A stretch of 64,000 nucleotides of DNA from Cryptococcus deneoformans JEC21 (Eukaryota; Basidiomycota; Tremellomycetes; Tremellales; Cryptococcaceae): assembly GCF_000091045.1 (NCBI RefSeq), contig NC_006687.1:1140001-1204000 (forward strand). Reading direction: 5' to 3'. Below are positions 34,587-45,347 of this stretch, piece after piece. Position 1 is the stretch's first letter. Each line of letters starts with the position of its first letter. The position numbers and the translations under genes were made by a program. A model generated the notes under the pieces. That model saw only the letters and a list, made by a program, of their open reading frames with translations, made no database searches and was not told the origin of the DNA.

Positions 34587-35893
34587 TTACTCTCCCTTGA
34601 TCAGGCTCTCGAGGCTGATCTCTTTGCCGTCACTCTTCAGCATCGCCTCGACGACGCTGAGATCCCAGAGAGCACCTCTAGGCTCACCAAAGTTCTCCTC
34701 CTTGTTTTCTCTTCCTTCCTTGACAGCCTGCACAGCGTTCACAAACATTTCGATCTCGACTTCCACACCCACTTGCCTGGTGGTGATCGTCTTCTTTTCC
34801 AAGCCGCTTCCTTCGGCAGGAATAAGAGTAGTGATAAACTGCCTATCGAAAGTTTGCTCAACCGTGAGAACGCCATTGAGCAATGTGACAACAAAACCGT
34901 TGGATGTTCGACCCTCGGGAGGCATGTCGGGCTTGGCAAAGCTAAATGTGATTTGACCCCTAGGAGTAGACTGGCCAGGCTGCGAAGTTAGATCCTTTTC
35001 GGTGTGAACAGCGCTGTCCAACTTTGACTTAGGGCCGTTGGGAGGGATGGTAGCGGAGGGAATGGGGAGAGCGATGGCTTGGACAGTGTCGTGCGGTAGA
35101 AGATGAGTTCGGTGAAGGGAGGCAAAACCAATGAAAGAAGCTGGAAGAGCAGCGGGAGGGAGTACAGTACGGAGAAGAGCCGCCCAATGGACACCACCAT
35201 CCAGAAGGAAACCTGCCAAAATCTTAGGGTTTGAACATTTGGATCGTCAGTACTGAATGTGACTTACCGCCCTGATAGTCAGGAATAGTACGCCATCCAG
35301 TGGCATGGTACTTGGACCCATCCTCGACGTATGAGGTAAACTTCAAGTCCCAGAAAAGGACAGGACCAAGTTCAGGTGTCTTTGCGAGGATGTCTCCAGC
35401 AAATCGGAGAGCGGGCTCATGGGCGTAGTCTATATTTCTGTCAGTCGGTAAACTTATGGATGATAAATGTAAACTTACTTTCGGCAACCCTCCAGATTAA
35501 GCCCTTGGGCTTGTAATCCCTCTCATACTCCTCTATCAATTCCATAGCCTCCTTGACATCCCTTGCCAAAGGCTTTTCGCTCAACACATGCTTCCCAGCT
35601 TTCCATGCCTTCCTGACAAGGTCAGGCTGTTTGGTGATGGGCAACACGAAGAGAACCGCATCAATCTCCTTGTTTGCCAAGACAGCCTCGAGGCCATCGT
35701 CACCATACAAGAGCTGAGGAGAAGGTGCGCCTACAGAGGTGTACTTGTCATGCAAGGTCTGAGCAGAAGACTCTGAGCGAGACCAGATGGTGTGGAGGAC
35801 GAGAGTTCTGAATCGAGCAAGGGAGAGGAGAGCCGGGACGTAAGAGGCCTGGGCGAAAACGCCTGAGCCAAGGAGAGCGACGTTGATGGACAT
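34587..35893 (-). CDS. Gfo/Idh/MocA-family NAD(P)-dependent oxidoreductase
   Basis: Exons 35479-35893, 35268-35429 and 34587-35212 give 400 aa. The Rossmann start INVALLGSGVFAQASYVPAL has the GxGxxA/G fingerprint. The family motif EKP appears as GKHVLSEKPLARDV, and the second domain has FLLDGGVHWAALLRTV with the conserved Gly-Val-His. The group resembles budding yeast YMR315W, an NADP(H)-dependent oxidoreductase of unclear substrate. No targeting signal is seen, so it is likely cytosolic. The C-terminal domain contains a Pro/Lys insert near the PHDTVQAIALPIPSA region. Confidence 0.9.
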
Positions 35894-36440
35894 TGTGATA
35901 CTTGAAGCAGTCAGTAAAAAAGGCTATTTTACTGTGCAAGAGATGTTGTGGATATGGCGGAAAAAAGAAATTCAATAATAGTAACGTGATGGTTAATCTC
36001 TGATCGTAACTGCCGGAAAGGCCGCGGACTCATAAATAAAGCTCGTTCGGTAACGAGTCGTCTGAATTCCGGATAACAGCGGCAACCGCTTGACATCATC
36101 ATTTTATTGCTCTTGTACAAGACACGTCAGTGAAAGATGGAAGGAACTCTTCACAGTCCATGAATGCATGGCAAGTATTGCGGATGTCTGGATAATAGGG
36201 CTTGAGGTATCTCTGGGATAATGCATAACAGCAAAGTGGATCGAAGACGAGACCAACGGTTGGATAAGGTATACAACTCCGCAGCCGCAAACCCCCAATT
36301 TGGTCAGTATTTCCTAGAGAGGTCTGATGTATGATACAACATTGCATTACCTCTGTATTTGGAAAGCAATTTTGGGACGCTGTACTACGGAAGCACATAT
36401 TAACGCGACTAATATAAGAAAGCGTTGACAAAATCAATCA
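35894..36440. other. Intergenic region downstream of ARL8
   Basis: About 550 bp with no supported gene. It includes the promoter of the oxidoreductase and the 3' flank of ARL8. Confidence 0.4.
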
Positions 36441-37405
36441 TCAATGGGCGCGTTGTGTGAGCCAGGCAAGGACAATATCAAGGTTCTTCGTAACCAGGTC
36501 AGCGCCGGGATATAGGGGCAGGATAGAAAGTGAAGGATAGCTTACATGCTTTGTTTTATTACTAGTTGAGTAGCACTATCCCACACATTCAGCGACTACT
36601 CCAGACGAACATGCTGGTCGAACTCACAGATACAGCTCTGCCCCCTATCTCTCCTAATCGCATTTCCTTAATCAAGTCATCAACTCCCATAGCTCCATGA
36701 AGATCGTTCTTGTTCGCCAGGACTAATAAAGGTACTGAAGCAAGTGCCGGAATGTTTAATAGGGCGTGAAGCTCAGATGTCGCTGTTGGTATGGAGTGGT
36801 GCTAATTGAAGTCAGTAAATGTGTCCATTGGAGAGTATCGGACCCATACATCAGCAGCATCTACCACGTAACTATCAGTATGGGTCAGCTTTGAAGTCCT
36901 CGGAGACTTGAGTTCATTTCACTCACATGATAGCATCGGCTCCTCTGCAATATCGATCCCACATCCCTCTAAACTTTGGTTGTCCCTATTTACCATATCA
37001 ATTAAGGTGCACTCTACTTGAAGGAGCTTTTCCGGCCATATAGGTAGTAGACTTACAGCTACATCCCAGATCTTCATGGTTACATTGCCTTTCCGTACCT
37101 GGCGAAGATTGAAGGCCACCGTTGGGACAACGTCTTCAGACCATTGGTCGGAACCCAAAACATTGACTAATCTGTAATGTGAGTGCGTCAGTGGACCATT
37201 GTGGAAGCTGGAGGTCCCAAATATCAAAAGACGAACGATGTCTTCCCGCTTGCCTATATTAGAATGAGCATGGGCATCAGCGCTCGTATGTCTGGCGGCA
37301 TGGCTCCTAGTAACTTACCTGTAATCCCACTATTGTGACTTCCAGATGCTTGGCAAAGAACAAAGACAGGAACCAGTTGAAAATCCCGTTGAATATAGAC
37401 GCCAT
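36441..37405 (-). CDS. ARL8: ARF-like small GTPase Arl8
   Basis: Eight exons: 37319-37405, 37237-37253, 37057-37171, 36927-36985, 36850-36871, 36628-36801, 36546-36575 and 36441-36485, total 549 nt (182 aa). It opens [17 protein letters not shown], the amphipathic N-terminal helix of Arl8 that replaces N-myristoylation. Motifs: P-loop GLQASGKT (27-34), switch I PTVAFN, switch [27 protein letters not shown] (130-133) and [15 protein letters not shown] near the end. Arl8 places lysosomes or vacuoles on microtubule motors and recruits HOPS-type tethers. Two exons are 17 and 22 nt, and one is 30 nt. Switch II has Ala73 where most Arf/Arl proteins have Gly (WDxGGQ). Confidence 0.92.
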
Positions 37406-37765
37406 GTTGTTTATGCTGTCAGAGCTGAACAATGAGTTACTGCAAGGCAACGTAACGTGTCCTGTATCTTCGATCCACAAGGTGGAATGCTAACGTTTGA
37501 TATGGGTGCTGGCTGTGGGTGGGTATTTTTGTCACAGCCCTCACTGAGGAGCTGTTCCACTTGAGGATTGATGAGGTAAGAAGAAAGTTGGGGCGAAGCA
37601 CAGCAAAAGGAAGATTCTTTGGTGGTTGATGTTGTGGTCGATCGATCACCTAATAGCCGGCGGAGGTTCGAGCGGCGGTGATGTTGTTATTTATATACAG
37701 CGCGCACGAATGACAAAAGTATCATAACAACTCATAAGATGAATATTCACTTACCGTGCAACAAG
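37406..37765. other. Gap between ARL8 and tRNA-Asp
   Basis: 360 bp. Contains the ARL8 promoter. The remainder is tRNA upstream sequence. No other gene. Confidence 0.35.
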
Positions 37766-37862
37766 TTCCTGTTCGTATAACGGCTAGTATGCTCGCTTGT
37801 CACTGGAGGATTCAGTTCCACAGCGTCCGCGGGAGATCGGAGTTCGATTCTCCGACAGGAAG
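37766..37862 (+). tRNA. tRNA-Asp(GUC) with a 25-nt intron
   Basis: Acceptor stem TTCCTGT (37766-37772) pairs with ACAGGAA (37855-37861), discriminator G at 37862. The D arm is GTAT...ATGC, and the T arm is CGGAG-TTCGATT-CTCCG with a perfect B box. The anticodon loop is TTGTCAC with GTC at 37799-37801. The intron 37803-37827 sits at the canonical position, one base after the anticodon (after A37). Removing it gives a 72-nt tRNA whose anticodon stem is CTCGC/GCGGG with one T-G pair. A T5 run follows directly. Confidence 0.93.
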
Positions 37863-37866
37863 TTTC

Positions 37867-37871
37867 TTTTT
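37867..37871 (+). terminator. RNA polymerase III T-run terminator of tRNA-Asp
   Basis: Five T residues begin five bases after the tRNA 3' end, preceded by TTT, as expected for Pol III termination. Confidence 0.6.
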
Positions 37872-38359
37872 GCTTTTTCTCTGCTCCCTTCTCAGTTCAG
37901 TGCCGAAGAGAATTATTGGAAGGTTTACGAGTCGCGGAGACGAATTTGAAATTTTATGAGGTGAATTTGCAATACCATTACCTTTTTGTGCTAATTGGAG
38001 GCTAATGACTAATTAAACACAGATTTGGTCCCACTAAAAAGTTTGATGGTGGCATAGGCGGGATAGGAAAGAAGGTTAAAGGCAGCTTTCTATACACCTT
38101 TTTCTATTCCCCACTTTCTTATCCTTTTTCTAATCCATCCATTCAAGTGGAGGTCGTCCATCAACAATAACTTTGAACAACGTAAGTCATTCTTCCGTAC
38201 ATCCTCATCCATACAACATTTCTCCCTCATATCACTTTCTTTTGCTGACCTTCCTCATGCTTTTTTCTTCCCTTACTATCCACACCCGTTCGCCGTCGAC
38301 GCGTTGTTTATCCGTTCCTACACGGGTTACGCCATGTTTAGACACGTTACATACACAAA
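37872..38359. other. Upstream region and probable 5'-UTR intron of HMG-box gene
   Basis: A donor GTAAGT at 38182 and an acceptor TTTAG ending at 38341 lie 18 bp before the start codon, suggesting a 160-nt 5'-UTR intron. The preceding sequence is pyrimidine-rich, typical of a core promoter here. Confidence 0.45.
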
Positions 38360-39307
38360 ATGTCTGCTCCTAGCTGGGAAGAAATGGAAGCCAAGCGAAT
38401 CGAGGTAAGCGCGCATCGTCTACTTTTGCAAAAACTACGGTGTTCATCTTTGAATAAACAGATGATCCAGTCTCTTCGCGAAGTCTCTTCTGCCATGACG
38501 CGCTGCGTCCATGTCATTGAAGAGTACACCTCCCTCTCTCCCGTCAATCTCTCCAAGCCTGATCTCCTCCAACCTCTTACTGCCGGTGGCCCTCTTGCCG
38601 TCGCTCTTGCCTCTGGATTGGCTGATGCCGGTGTCGGAGGTACTGGTAAGAAGGAGCGTAAGAAGAAGGAAAAGAAGATCAGGGACCCCAACGCCCCCAA
38701 GAGGCCTCCTAGTGCCTACATCTTGTTCCAGAACGAAGTTCGTGATGACATTAGGACCTCAAACCCTGGAATGCCTTACAAGGATGTGTTGCAAATAATC
38801 TCTCAGAGGTGGAAAGAGTTGCCTGATAGCGAGAAGAAGGTAAGTTGATTGTATGGATTTGGTAATTAAGAAAGTTTGGGCTGTCGCTGATGATTCGTCT
38901 AGATTTTCGAGGACGCCTATGCCGCCGCGCACAACAACTTCCGAGCTGAAGAGCAGGCGTATGCCAAGAAGGATGCCGTCGAGGTGGACCCTGTTCTTAT
39001 GGAATCTTCCGACGACTCTTCTGACGATGACTCCTCCGAAGGGGGCTCTGTAAGCTCGTCTCGCTGTCTTTGACTAAAGTATATGCTCATCGTCGATGCA
39101 GACTCCCGCTGCTCCTATCCCTGCTCCTACTCTTGCGGCCGCTGAGAAGAATAAAAAGGACAAGAAGAGGAAGACCAAGGAGGAGGAAGCTGCTGTGAAC
39201 GCCGTGCTGGGTGAGAACAAAGACAAGAAGGTTAGTTATCAATAACTGAAAAGTGTATTGTATGTGCTGACACCGAGCTGCAGAAGAAGAAGAAGAGCAA
39301 GGATTAA
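38360..39307 (+). CDS. HMG-box chromatin protein (Nhp6/HMGB-like)
   Basis: Exons 38360-38404, 38462-38839, 38903-39049, 39102-39230 and 39284-39307 give 240 aa. The HMG box lies about residues 91-165 with DPNAPKRPPSAYILFQNEV, GMPYKDVLQIISQRW and IFEDAYAAAHNNF. A basic Lys-rich linker (KKERKKKEKK) precedes it. An acidic Asp/Ser run (ESSDDSSDDDSSEGGS) and a Lys-rich tail follow. The extra N-terminal helical domain (~90 aa) is longer than in Nhp6, closer to TOX/HMO1-type fungal proteins. It probably bends DNA and opens chromatin. The 57-nt first intron has no stop and a length divisible by three, so its retention would add 19 residues. Confidence 0.9.
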
Positions 39308-40273
39308 GTATAGTCCCCACGTCTTGTTTCGATGGTGGAGTTTCAAGGTTATTCGATTGGTCTAGGGCCTTTTATATAGAGATAGTTGTCAATAGCCTAT
39401 TTGGGCTTGATTTTTTCGGTTACATAACAATTAATTAGATGATGATACCATCCCCATGTATAGAGCTGACATGGCTCCATGTAACCAGACTTGGAGGCCG
39501 AAAGGATTGTTCACAAACAAGAAAACAGGCACCTGTGAGCGATGCGTCGGGTGGTTTGTTTAGTGCATGTGCTCCGTACTCAGAGTATGAGGGGGATGAC
39601 CAGAAAGAGTCAGTAAGGTTACCGGGTGTGGCGTGATGATATATACAAGATATGGCGATTATATGCATTATCACGTCCGGCATACCTGTTGTAGGGCATT
39701 AAGTTGCGTCCAAGGAAGCGATGATATGGAAAGCGGTGAGCGTGAATTGGAGGCGGTGCCTATCGGCACTCGCCTGGGTTCGCCAAAATAGTGGCATGTC
39801 CTATTCCTTGCGTTGGCTCTTGTTCCCGCCTTCGTTCTCGGCCACCGATTCTTTTCTCTTTCTTTTCGGCCACGGACTCTTTCTCCATTCTGCCGTATCT
39901 CTTTCGCTTCTATCCCATCTACACAGTCGCCGCCACTGCGACTATTATCACACGCCAGGGCGAATCACAAAGGACGGGTATACAACGGACGCACTATTGC
40001 ACTTCGCACAACAACCCTCTTTTCGCACGCGCGCTGCCATCGCACACTTGACCACTCATTGCATTCTTCAGAACCGCACATTGCGCGTCTAGTAGAGGTA
40101 CTTGTTTCAAGTCGTATATGTTGGAGGAGGTGGGGAATTCATCAACTCATCTTTAAAGTGTTTCGGTAGACATCTCTGGATCATCTGGTATGTCCATCGT
40201 ACAGTTGAACATGTCCTGGTGAACTGATTTCCTTGGAAACTTCTTCTTCTGACAGATATATTTATCATACATA
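39308..40273. other. Long upstream region of PalI-like gene
   Basis: 966 bp with no supported coding frame. A probable 5'-UTR intron runs 40098-40255 (GTACTT...GACAG). An imperfect 20-nt direct repeat built on TCGGCCAC-GA-TCTTT occurs near 39838-39858 and 39866-39885 in a pyrimidine-rich tract. Confidence 0.4.
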
Positions 40274-42312
40274 ATGGCTCTTCGTTTCCGAAATGCCACA
40301 CCAGGTACAATCCTCTGCCTTGCAGCAACCATCCTGCTCGCAATTGTCTCCTTCAACACTCCTTTACTCAAGAGTCTCTACTTTTTGTCGGCGACATTCT
40401 CATCAGGATCGTATGAAGGGACGATGCAGTTGGGAACACTCGGATTCTGTGTGACATTAAATGATGCCACAAATTGTACTGGTCCGACAGTTGGGTATGA
40501 GTTTGGTGAGTGAATTAAAAGGTAGATGAGCCCATATACTGAGACGATATCAAGATCCCAACACTGTTTTCGGCATCTCCTCTTTTGACATCCCTGAAGC
40601 AATCACCAAATATCTCACTTACGTTCTCATCCTTCACGTTGTCGCTCTCGGTTTCGCCGCTATTGCCATGATCGTTGCCATTTTCGCCCATTCGCCTACT
40701 TTTCCCCTCATGTGTCTCTCAATCTGGATGGCTGGGATCGCCTCGACTATTACCCTTATTGCCCTTATATTTGATCTCGCAATGTTCTACATTGCCAAGT
40801 CAAGGATAGACAGTGTGGATGGAGCGTCGGCGGAGATCGGAATATCAGTGTGGTTAACGCTAGCCGCATGGCTAGTATTGGCAATTGGTGGATGTTTCTT
40901 CGGTATCGGCAACTGCTGCGGTTCTTGCCGAGAAGAGCGAGAGACTGGAGACCCTCGAAGGAAATATGACAAAGATGATAGGGAGGAAGAAGATTACAAG
41001 ATGCGGATGATGGCCATTGACAATGAACGGCGGAGAAAGCAAGCCCAAGAGCAAGATCTTCCTAGTTTCCAGGAACTTTCGCCCCTCAAAGACGAGGAGG
41101 AAGACAAATATCTTATTGAACCCCAGCGAGATCAACAAGATTTGGCGAGGAATGGGAGTGTGGTACAAGGTGTAGGAGTTGGGTATGGGAGGAGGAACAA
41201 CAGAACACCGGTCAACGAATACTCGCAGCAACCAGGCGCATTTGCATGGGGTCAGCCTAGAGGGTATCAGACCCTGCAGAACATCCAAGCGCCCCCAAGG
41301 GCCGCTAGAAGATTATCAGATGCAACTAGCGCAGGAGACTTTGTTGGTATCGGAGCTGGAGGAGCAGGTGTTGATGTTCCGCCCGTGCCCCCTTTAACCC
41401 AGCACCAGTCATCGCAACAAGGTTATGGTCAAGGTTATTATGGTGAGAATCAGTATAATGAGCAGCCCGGACAGTACGGACAAAGCTACGCGGAGCAAAA
41501 TCAGTATGGAAACAATCAAAGTACGTGGCAAAGCCATTCTCCTTATCATTATCACGTATAATCCAAGATCAAGGCTGACAAAATGTGCAATAGACTATAA
41601 CGACCCCTACGCCTCTCAACAGCAACAAACCCCTTACGATCCCTATACCCAAACGACCTACAACAATGAGCCTTATATCTCGTCCAACCTCTCCACTTAT
41701 TCTGCTACTCCCGCGCCTGTGGCAATGCCTACCCCAGCACCTACACGATCCCCTCCTCAGTCAGTTCCTATCACCCAACCAATGCAATCTTCAAATCCCA
41801 ACCCTTATAATTACGCCACCGTAGGATCATCAGAATCGTATGATCCAGGACCTCGTGTGACCCAAGCAGACCCTTATGACGCTTACGATGATGGGCTTGG
41901 AGCTATCGGGATGGCTGCTACGTCCGGTATGGGCAGGCATGCGCGAGACTATACCGGACAGACGTTTGCGTCTAGTTCTAGTTATCCACCGCAGCAGCAA
42001 GCACAAGGCTCATCAGGAAGTAGAGGGATCCAAGAACCTCGACCGCGACATCTGGTGAACCAGAATAATTCTTCTCTCTTGGCTTCCCCCGTCTCAACGA
42101 CGTCGCCGATCGATCATACGAGAAATGAAATCATCGGGCAACCTATGATGATACCGAGCGGTAGCGGGTTTGGAAGTACGAATGCAGCAGCAGGGGGGTA
42201 TGCGGATGATTTGTTGGATGTGAATGGGTCCAGTAATAGGCCGCCAAGTTATTCGGCTGGTGATTATGCGGTGCAAAATACGGCTGTGCCGGAGAAGAGC
42301 TCGTACAATTGA
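40274..42312 (+). CDS. PalI/SUR7-type four-helix plasma-membrane protein
   Basis: Exons 40274-40505, 40555-41520 and 41594-42312 give 638 aa. Four hydrophobic helices are visible: ILCLAATILLAIVSF (~13-29), LILHVVALGFAAIAMIVAIF (~103), SIWMAGIASTITLIALIFDL (~135) and WLTLAAWLVLAIGGCFFGIG (~176). A short extracellular loop lies between helices 1 and 2 (with LGTLGFCVTL and N-glycosylation sites NDA/NCT). This is the PalI/Rim9/SUR7 layout. A dileucine-free, Tyr/Gln/Pro-rich cytosolic tail of over 400 residues follows, with repeated YGQ/YNE and QQQ tracts. PalI/Rim9 helps pH sensing at the plasma membrane, but pathway assignment for this copy is inference. Confidence 0.85.
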
Positions 42313-42929
42313 GCGAAAAATGAATAGGATATACGTCCGAGACGTTTAGAAGGGATAAGGAAGAAGGAAGGAAGGAGGAAGAAGAACGACTGGCAGTACG
42401 TACGTAGTCTGGACCTCTTGTGTGTGGTTTGTTATTGTCATTTTTGTATGCTCGAATCACGATATCAACTAGAATCTTTTGGACGGACATTACGATGGTT
42501 ATATAACGATAGTTTATATATCTGGGTCATGCATAGCATTTCTTGATTTTTCTGATGAGTTCTTTAGCATTTGAGTACATCATCAATGGACTCTACTGCG
42601 TGGCAGTGGCATGATATAGGTGGTGTAAACATGAAAGCACTCATTACGTAACACCAGGCCATTGCAACAATATGTAATGGGCCAGAACCCAGAACCCAGA
42701 ACGCGCTCGCTGTCAGCACGCACGAGAGATTGTTCTTCGCTGTCCATAGTAATAGCCATCGTAATTCACTTTCCTATCACCAACCTGTGAATCTCACTTT
42801 TGGCATTCATAAACAAGTATCAACACACTTTGCCAATACCATAGTCTCAGTTGTCACAGTCGGAAAAGGTCGCGGGACCGCTTTGGCAATTTACATCGAA
42901 CGACATTCAAGCAAATCCACTTCAGCAAA
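42313..42929. other. Intergenic region upstream of AP-1 sigma
   Basis: About 620 bp. 3' flank of the PalI-like gene and AP-1 sigma promoter. No gene seen. Confidence 0.4.
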
Positions 42930-43790
42930 ATGCTCAACTATGTCATGCTCGTCTCTCGACAGGGTGCGTCTCTTCTATTTTCATACAAGTGCCGTATATT
43001 ATCTATGACTGACTGTCTTGCCGTACTAGGAAAAGTAAGACTTGCAAAATGGTTCCAAACCCTTCCAACCAAGACGAAGAATAAGATTGTAAAGGATGTC
43101 ACTCAACTTGTACTTGCTAGGCGAACGAGAATGTGCAACTTTTTGGAATACAAAGGTGAGCCAGCTATGATCCTCTTAGGGGATTGCTTGTCCCTTTTGG
43201 TGCCATGATACGAGCTCCACGAGTTCCTCAACCCATTGCGACGGGACGGAGATGAGAAGATGACGGGGAGCAAACGAATTGCGCAAAGGAGCTAACGAAT
43301 ATCCATGCAGACACCAAAGTTATCTACAGACGTTATGCGAGCTTATTCTTCATCACTTCTATTTCACCGGGTGATAACGAGTTGATTACTTTGGAAATTA
43401 TACATCGTTACGTGGAAGTCTTGGATCGATATTTCGGTAATGTACGTTCATCCTACCTTCCCATCCCTACTTTAAAATCCTAAGCGTCTCTGCCATTGGC
43501 TGACGTTTAAGCTTGCGCTGGTGTAGGTGTGTGAATTGGATTTAATCTTCAACTTTCAGAAAGCCTATGCCGTCCTTGACGAGCTTATCATTGCTGGGGA
43601 AATACAAGAATCGTCCAAGAAAACTGTACTCAAAATTGTGCGTCTTTAATTTTATCTGTCTGTTATGAGAAGCAAAGAAGACGATGGCTGATGGGATAAT
43701 GGCTATCTCGGGCAGGTTGCGCAATCTGATGCTATTGAAGAGGGTGAGTCGCTGCGCGAGAGTATGAAGCAAAGTGGTTTGCCGTTTTGA
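42930..43790 (+). CDS. APS1: AP-1 clathrin adaptor complex, sigma subunit
   Basis: Exons 42930-42963, 43030-43155, 43311-43441, 43527-43637 and 43716-43790 give 158 aa, the exact size class of sigma-1. The core reads [55 protein letters not shown] and a dileucine-pocket region. Sigma-1 is the small core subunit of AP-1, which sorts cargo between the trans-Golgi and endosomes and binds [D/E]xxxL[L/I] signals together with gamma. Third intron 43156-43310 is 155 nt, long for this window. Confidence 0.95.
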
Positions 43791-44226
43791 GATGCAAGGC
43801 CACCAGAAAGGGAAGGAAGGTTGTATGGTCAATGTTGTTACCAGAAGTTCTTCGAAAGACAAGATGGGAAGGCAGGGGCTAGGATGGGATTGAGGGGTGT
43901 ACAGAGGTATAGATGCTGACGAGATTTGCTCTTTATCTGCCACCACTTTTGCAGCTGAAGTAGCTGAAGACTCATTGGCGCGATTGGGTAGCTTGGCAAG
44001 AGGCGGGCAAGTTGGATAGACCGACTTGGGGTGGATATCAGACAGAGCATGTTGAGCTAGAGGACCTGTAGGATTCGTTTGGGGCTTTGTATATGTACGA
44101 GATGCCAAAAGAGTAATTATTCATACAGTCCGTAAGAGGTTACAGGAGTATATCTACATCTATTTCATATCGAACAGATTGGAAGTACATGTCCATTAGA
44201 TGACAATCAGTAGGCAAGGTTGAGGA
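43791..44226. other. Convergent gap between AP-1 sigma and UBE2W
   Basis: 436 bp of 3' flanks. A long antisense open frame overlaps AP-1 sigma into this gap but is not supported. Confidence 0.4.
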
Positions 44227-45016
44227 TTATACAGTCTGTATAATGATGGTCAGTACTCGGTTCAGTATCTCATTCGTACATACATCATCATCATATTTCC
44301 ATGATGTAAGCTTTGGGTTCGCGGGAGCATTCCTCACATATCGTTGATCCCCTTCGGGTCTGTCATACATAGTTAGCCCCAGCAAACGCCCTGAACCACT
44401 CAAAAGCCGGCTTACCTGACTTTAGACTTATTCGATGCAAGCATAGATTGCATGGTGATGCAGATTGAAACGGCGTTAAGGACTAAACAAGGGGCGCCTT
44501 AGTTTGTGCAGTACAAAGCAACGGGGATATGGCTTACCTGGAGACCAATCATTACCCAATATGGAAGCACAGATGTGTCCGTTGGAATATATATGGGGAT
44601 GAATAGGTGCTTGCCACATATCATCTACCACAAAAGTTACCTATTGCTATACTTTAGCAATTCCATTACATCTTTGGGCCAAATACTTCATGACATACTT
44701 GTGGCACCTCAATAGGATACCGATCTTCAAATTTGATCCTAAGAGCGAATTGCTCGCCCTACAGCGTGCCGTCAGTGGTCTACACTAAATTTACATTACG
44801 CATTGGAACCTGCTTTGTAGATCGTCTCATCTCCAAGTACCGCGATAGTGAAGATCCATTCTTCCATGCTATCCGCGCTCAAAAGAGATATACCTGGAGG
44901 CGTACCCTTGCTCTCAATATCGCCGAGTTCCTTCACTGAAAGAAGATTAGTTGATGCTGAATGAATGGAGAGACGATCGTACTGAGGCGTTTTGTTGCTA
45001 AACGAAGGCCCGGCAT
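44227..45016 (-). CDS. UBE2W: Ubiquitin-conjugating enzyme E2 W-like (UBE2W/UBC16)
   Basis: Six exons: 44983-45016, 44814-44935, 44699-44758, 44538-44640, 44416-44482 and 44227-44359, total 519 nt (172 aa). The UBC fold is clear: RLMKELGDIESKGTPPGISL, ETIYKGEQFALRIKFEDRYP, then HPHIYSNGHICASIL with catalytic Cys96. HPH replaces the HPN of most E2s, as in UBE2W, and the WKYDDDVC ending also fits. UBE2W attaches ubiquitin to the alpha-amino group of disordered N-termini. A 16-residue extension follows the usual end. The intron 44759-44813 begins GCAGGT. Only this GC donor keeps YKGEQF in frame. Confidence 0.92.
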
Positions 45017-45347
45017 GACGTATGGGGTATATCAATTACAATCAGAAGACATACAGCAATATAACAATGATCGACACACTCGAGACACACTGGCTTTTGC
45101 ACGCCAAGTTGCACGCAGTAGTTCATCGGCCACCTCGTCGCTGCTGGCTGGCTCGGCCCGAAAGGGCGGACACGCCCACTCATAATGTATTTACGTAAAT
45201 TTCCCTCAAGTCAGCCTCGTAGCGACCACTTTCGCTATGGTTTTCACTCGTTCGTCTAGTTTTTCTACATTTTTGCATCTTCTCTCGGCACTTTATACTA
45301 TCTTGTAGCCCCCCATAAATAGAACATACGCATACCGTATAAGCATA
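45017..45347. promoter_or_regulatory. Shared UBE2W/CLP1 promoter with TTACGTAA palindrome
   Basis: 331 bp between divergent start codons. It carries a 12-bp perfect palindrome ATTTACGTAAAT (45189-45200). Its centre TTACGTAA is the optimal Yap-type bZIP site, so oxidative-stress control of both genes is possible (inference). Confidence 0.45.

Noticed and set aside
38405..38461. Continuous reading through the first HMG-box intron
   Set aside because: The 57-nt segment has a perfect GTAAGC donor and CAG acceptor. Retention is possible but splicing is the simpler model.
43542..44108. 188-codon open frame antisense to the AP-1 sigma gene
   Set aside because: It covers well-supported AP-1 sigma exons on the other strand, has no recognisable motif or splice pattern, and looks like a shadow of coding sequence.
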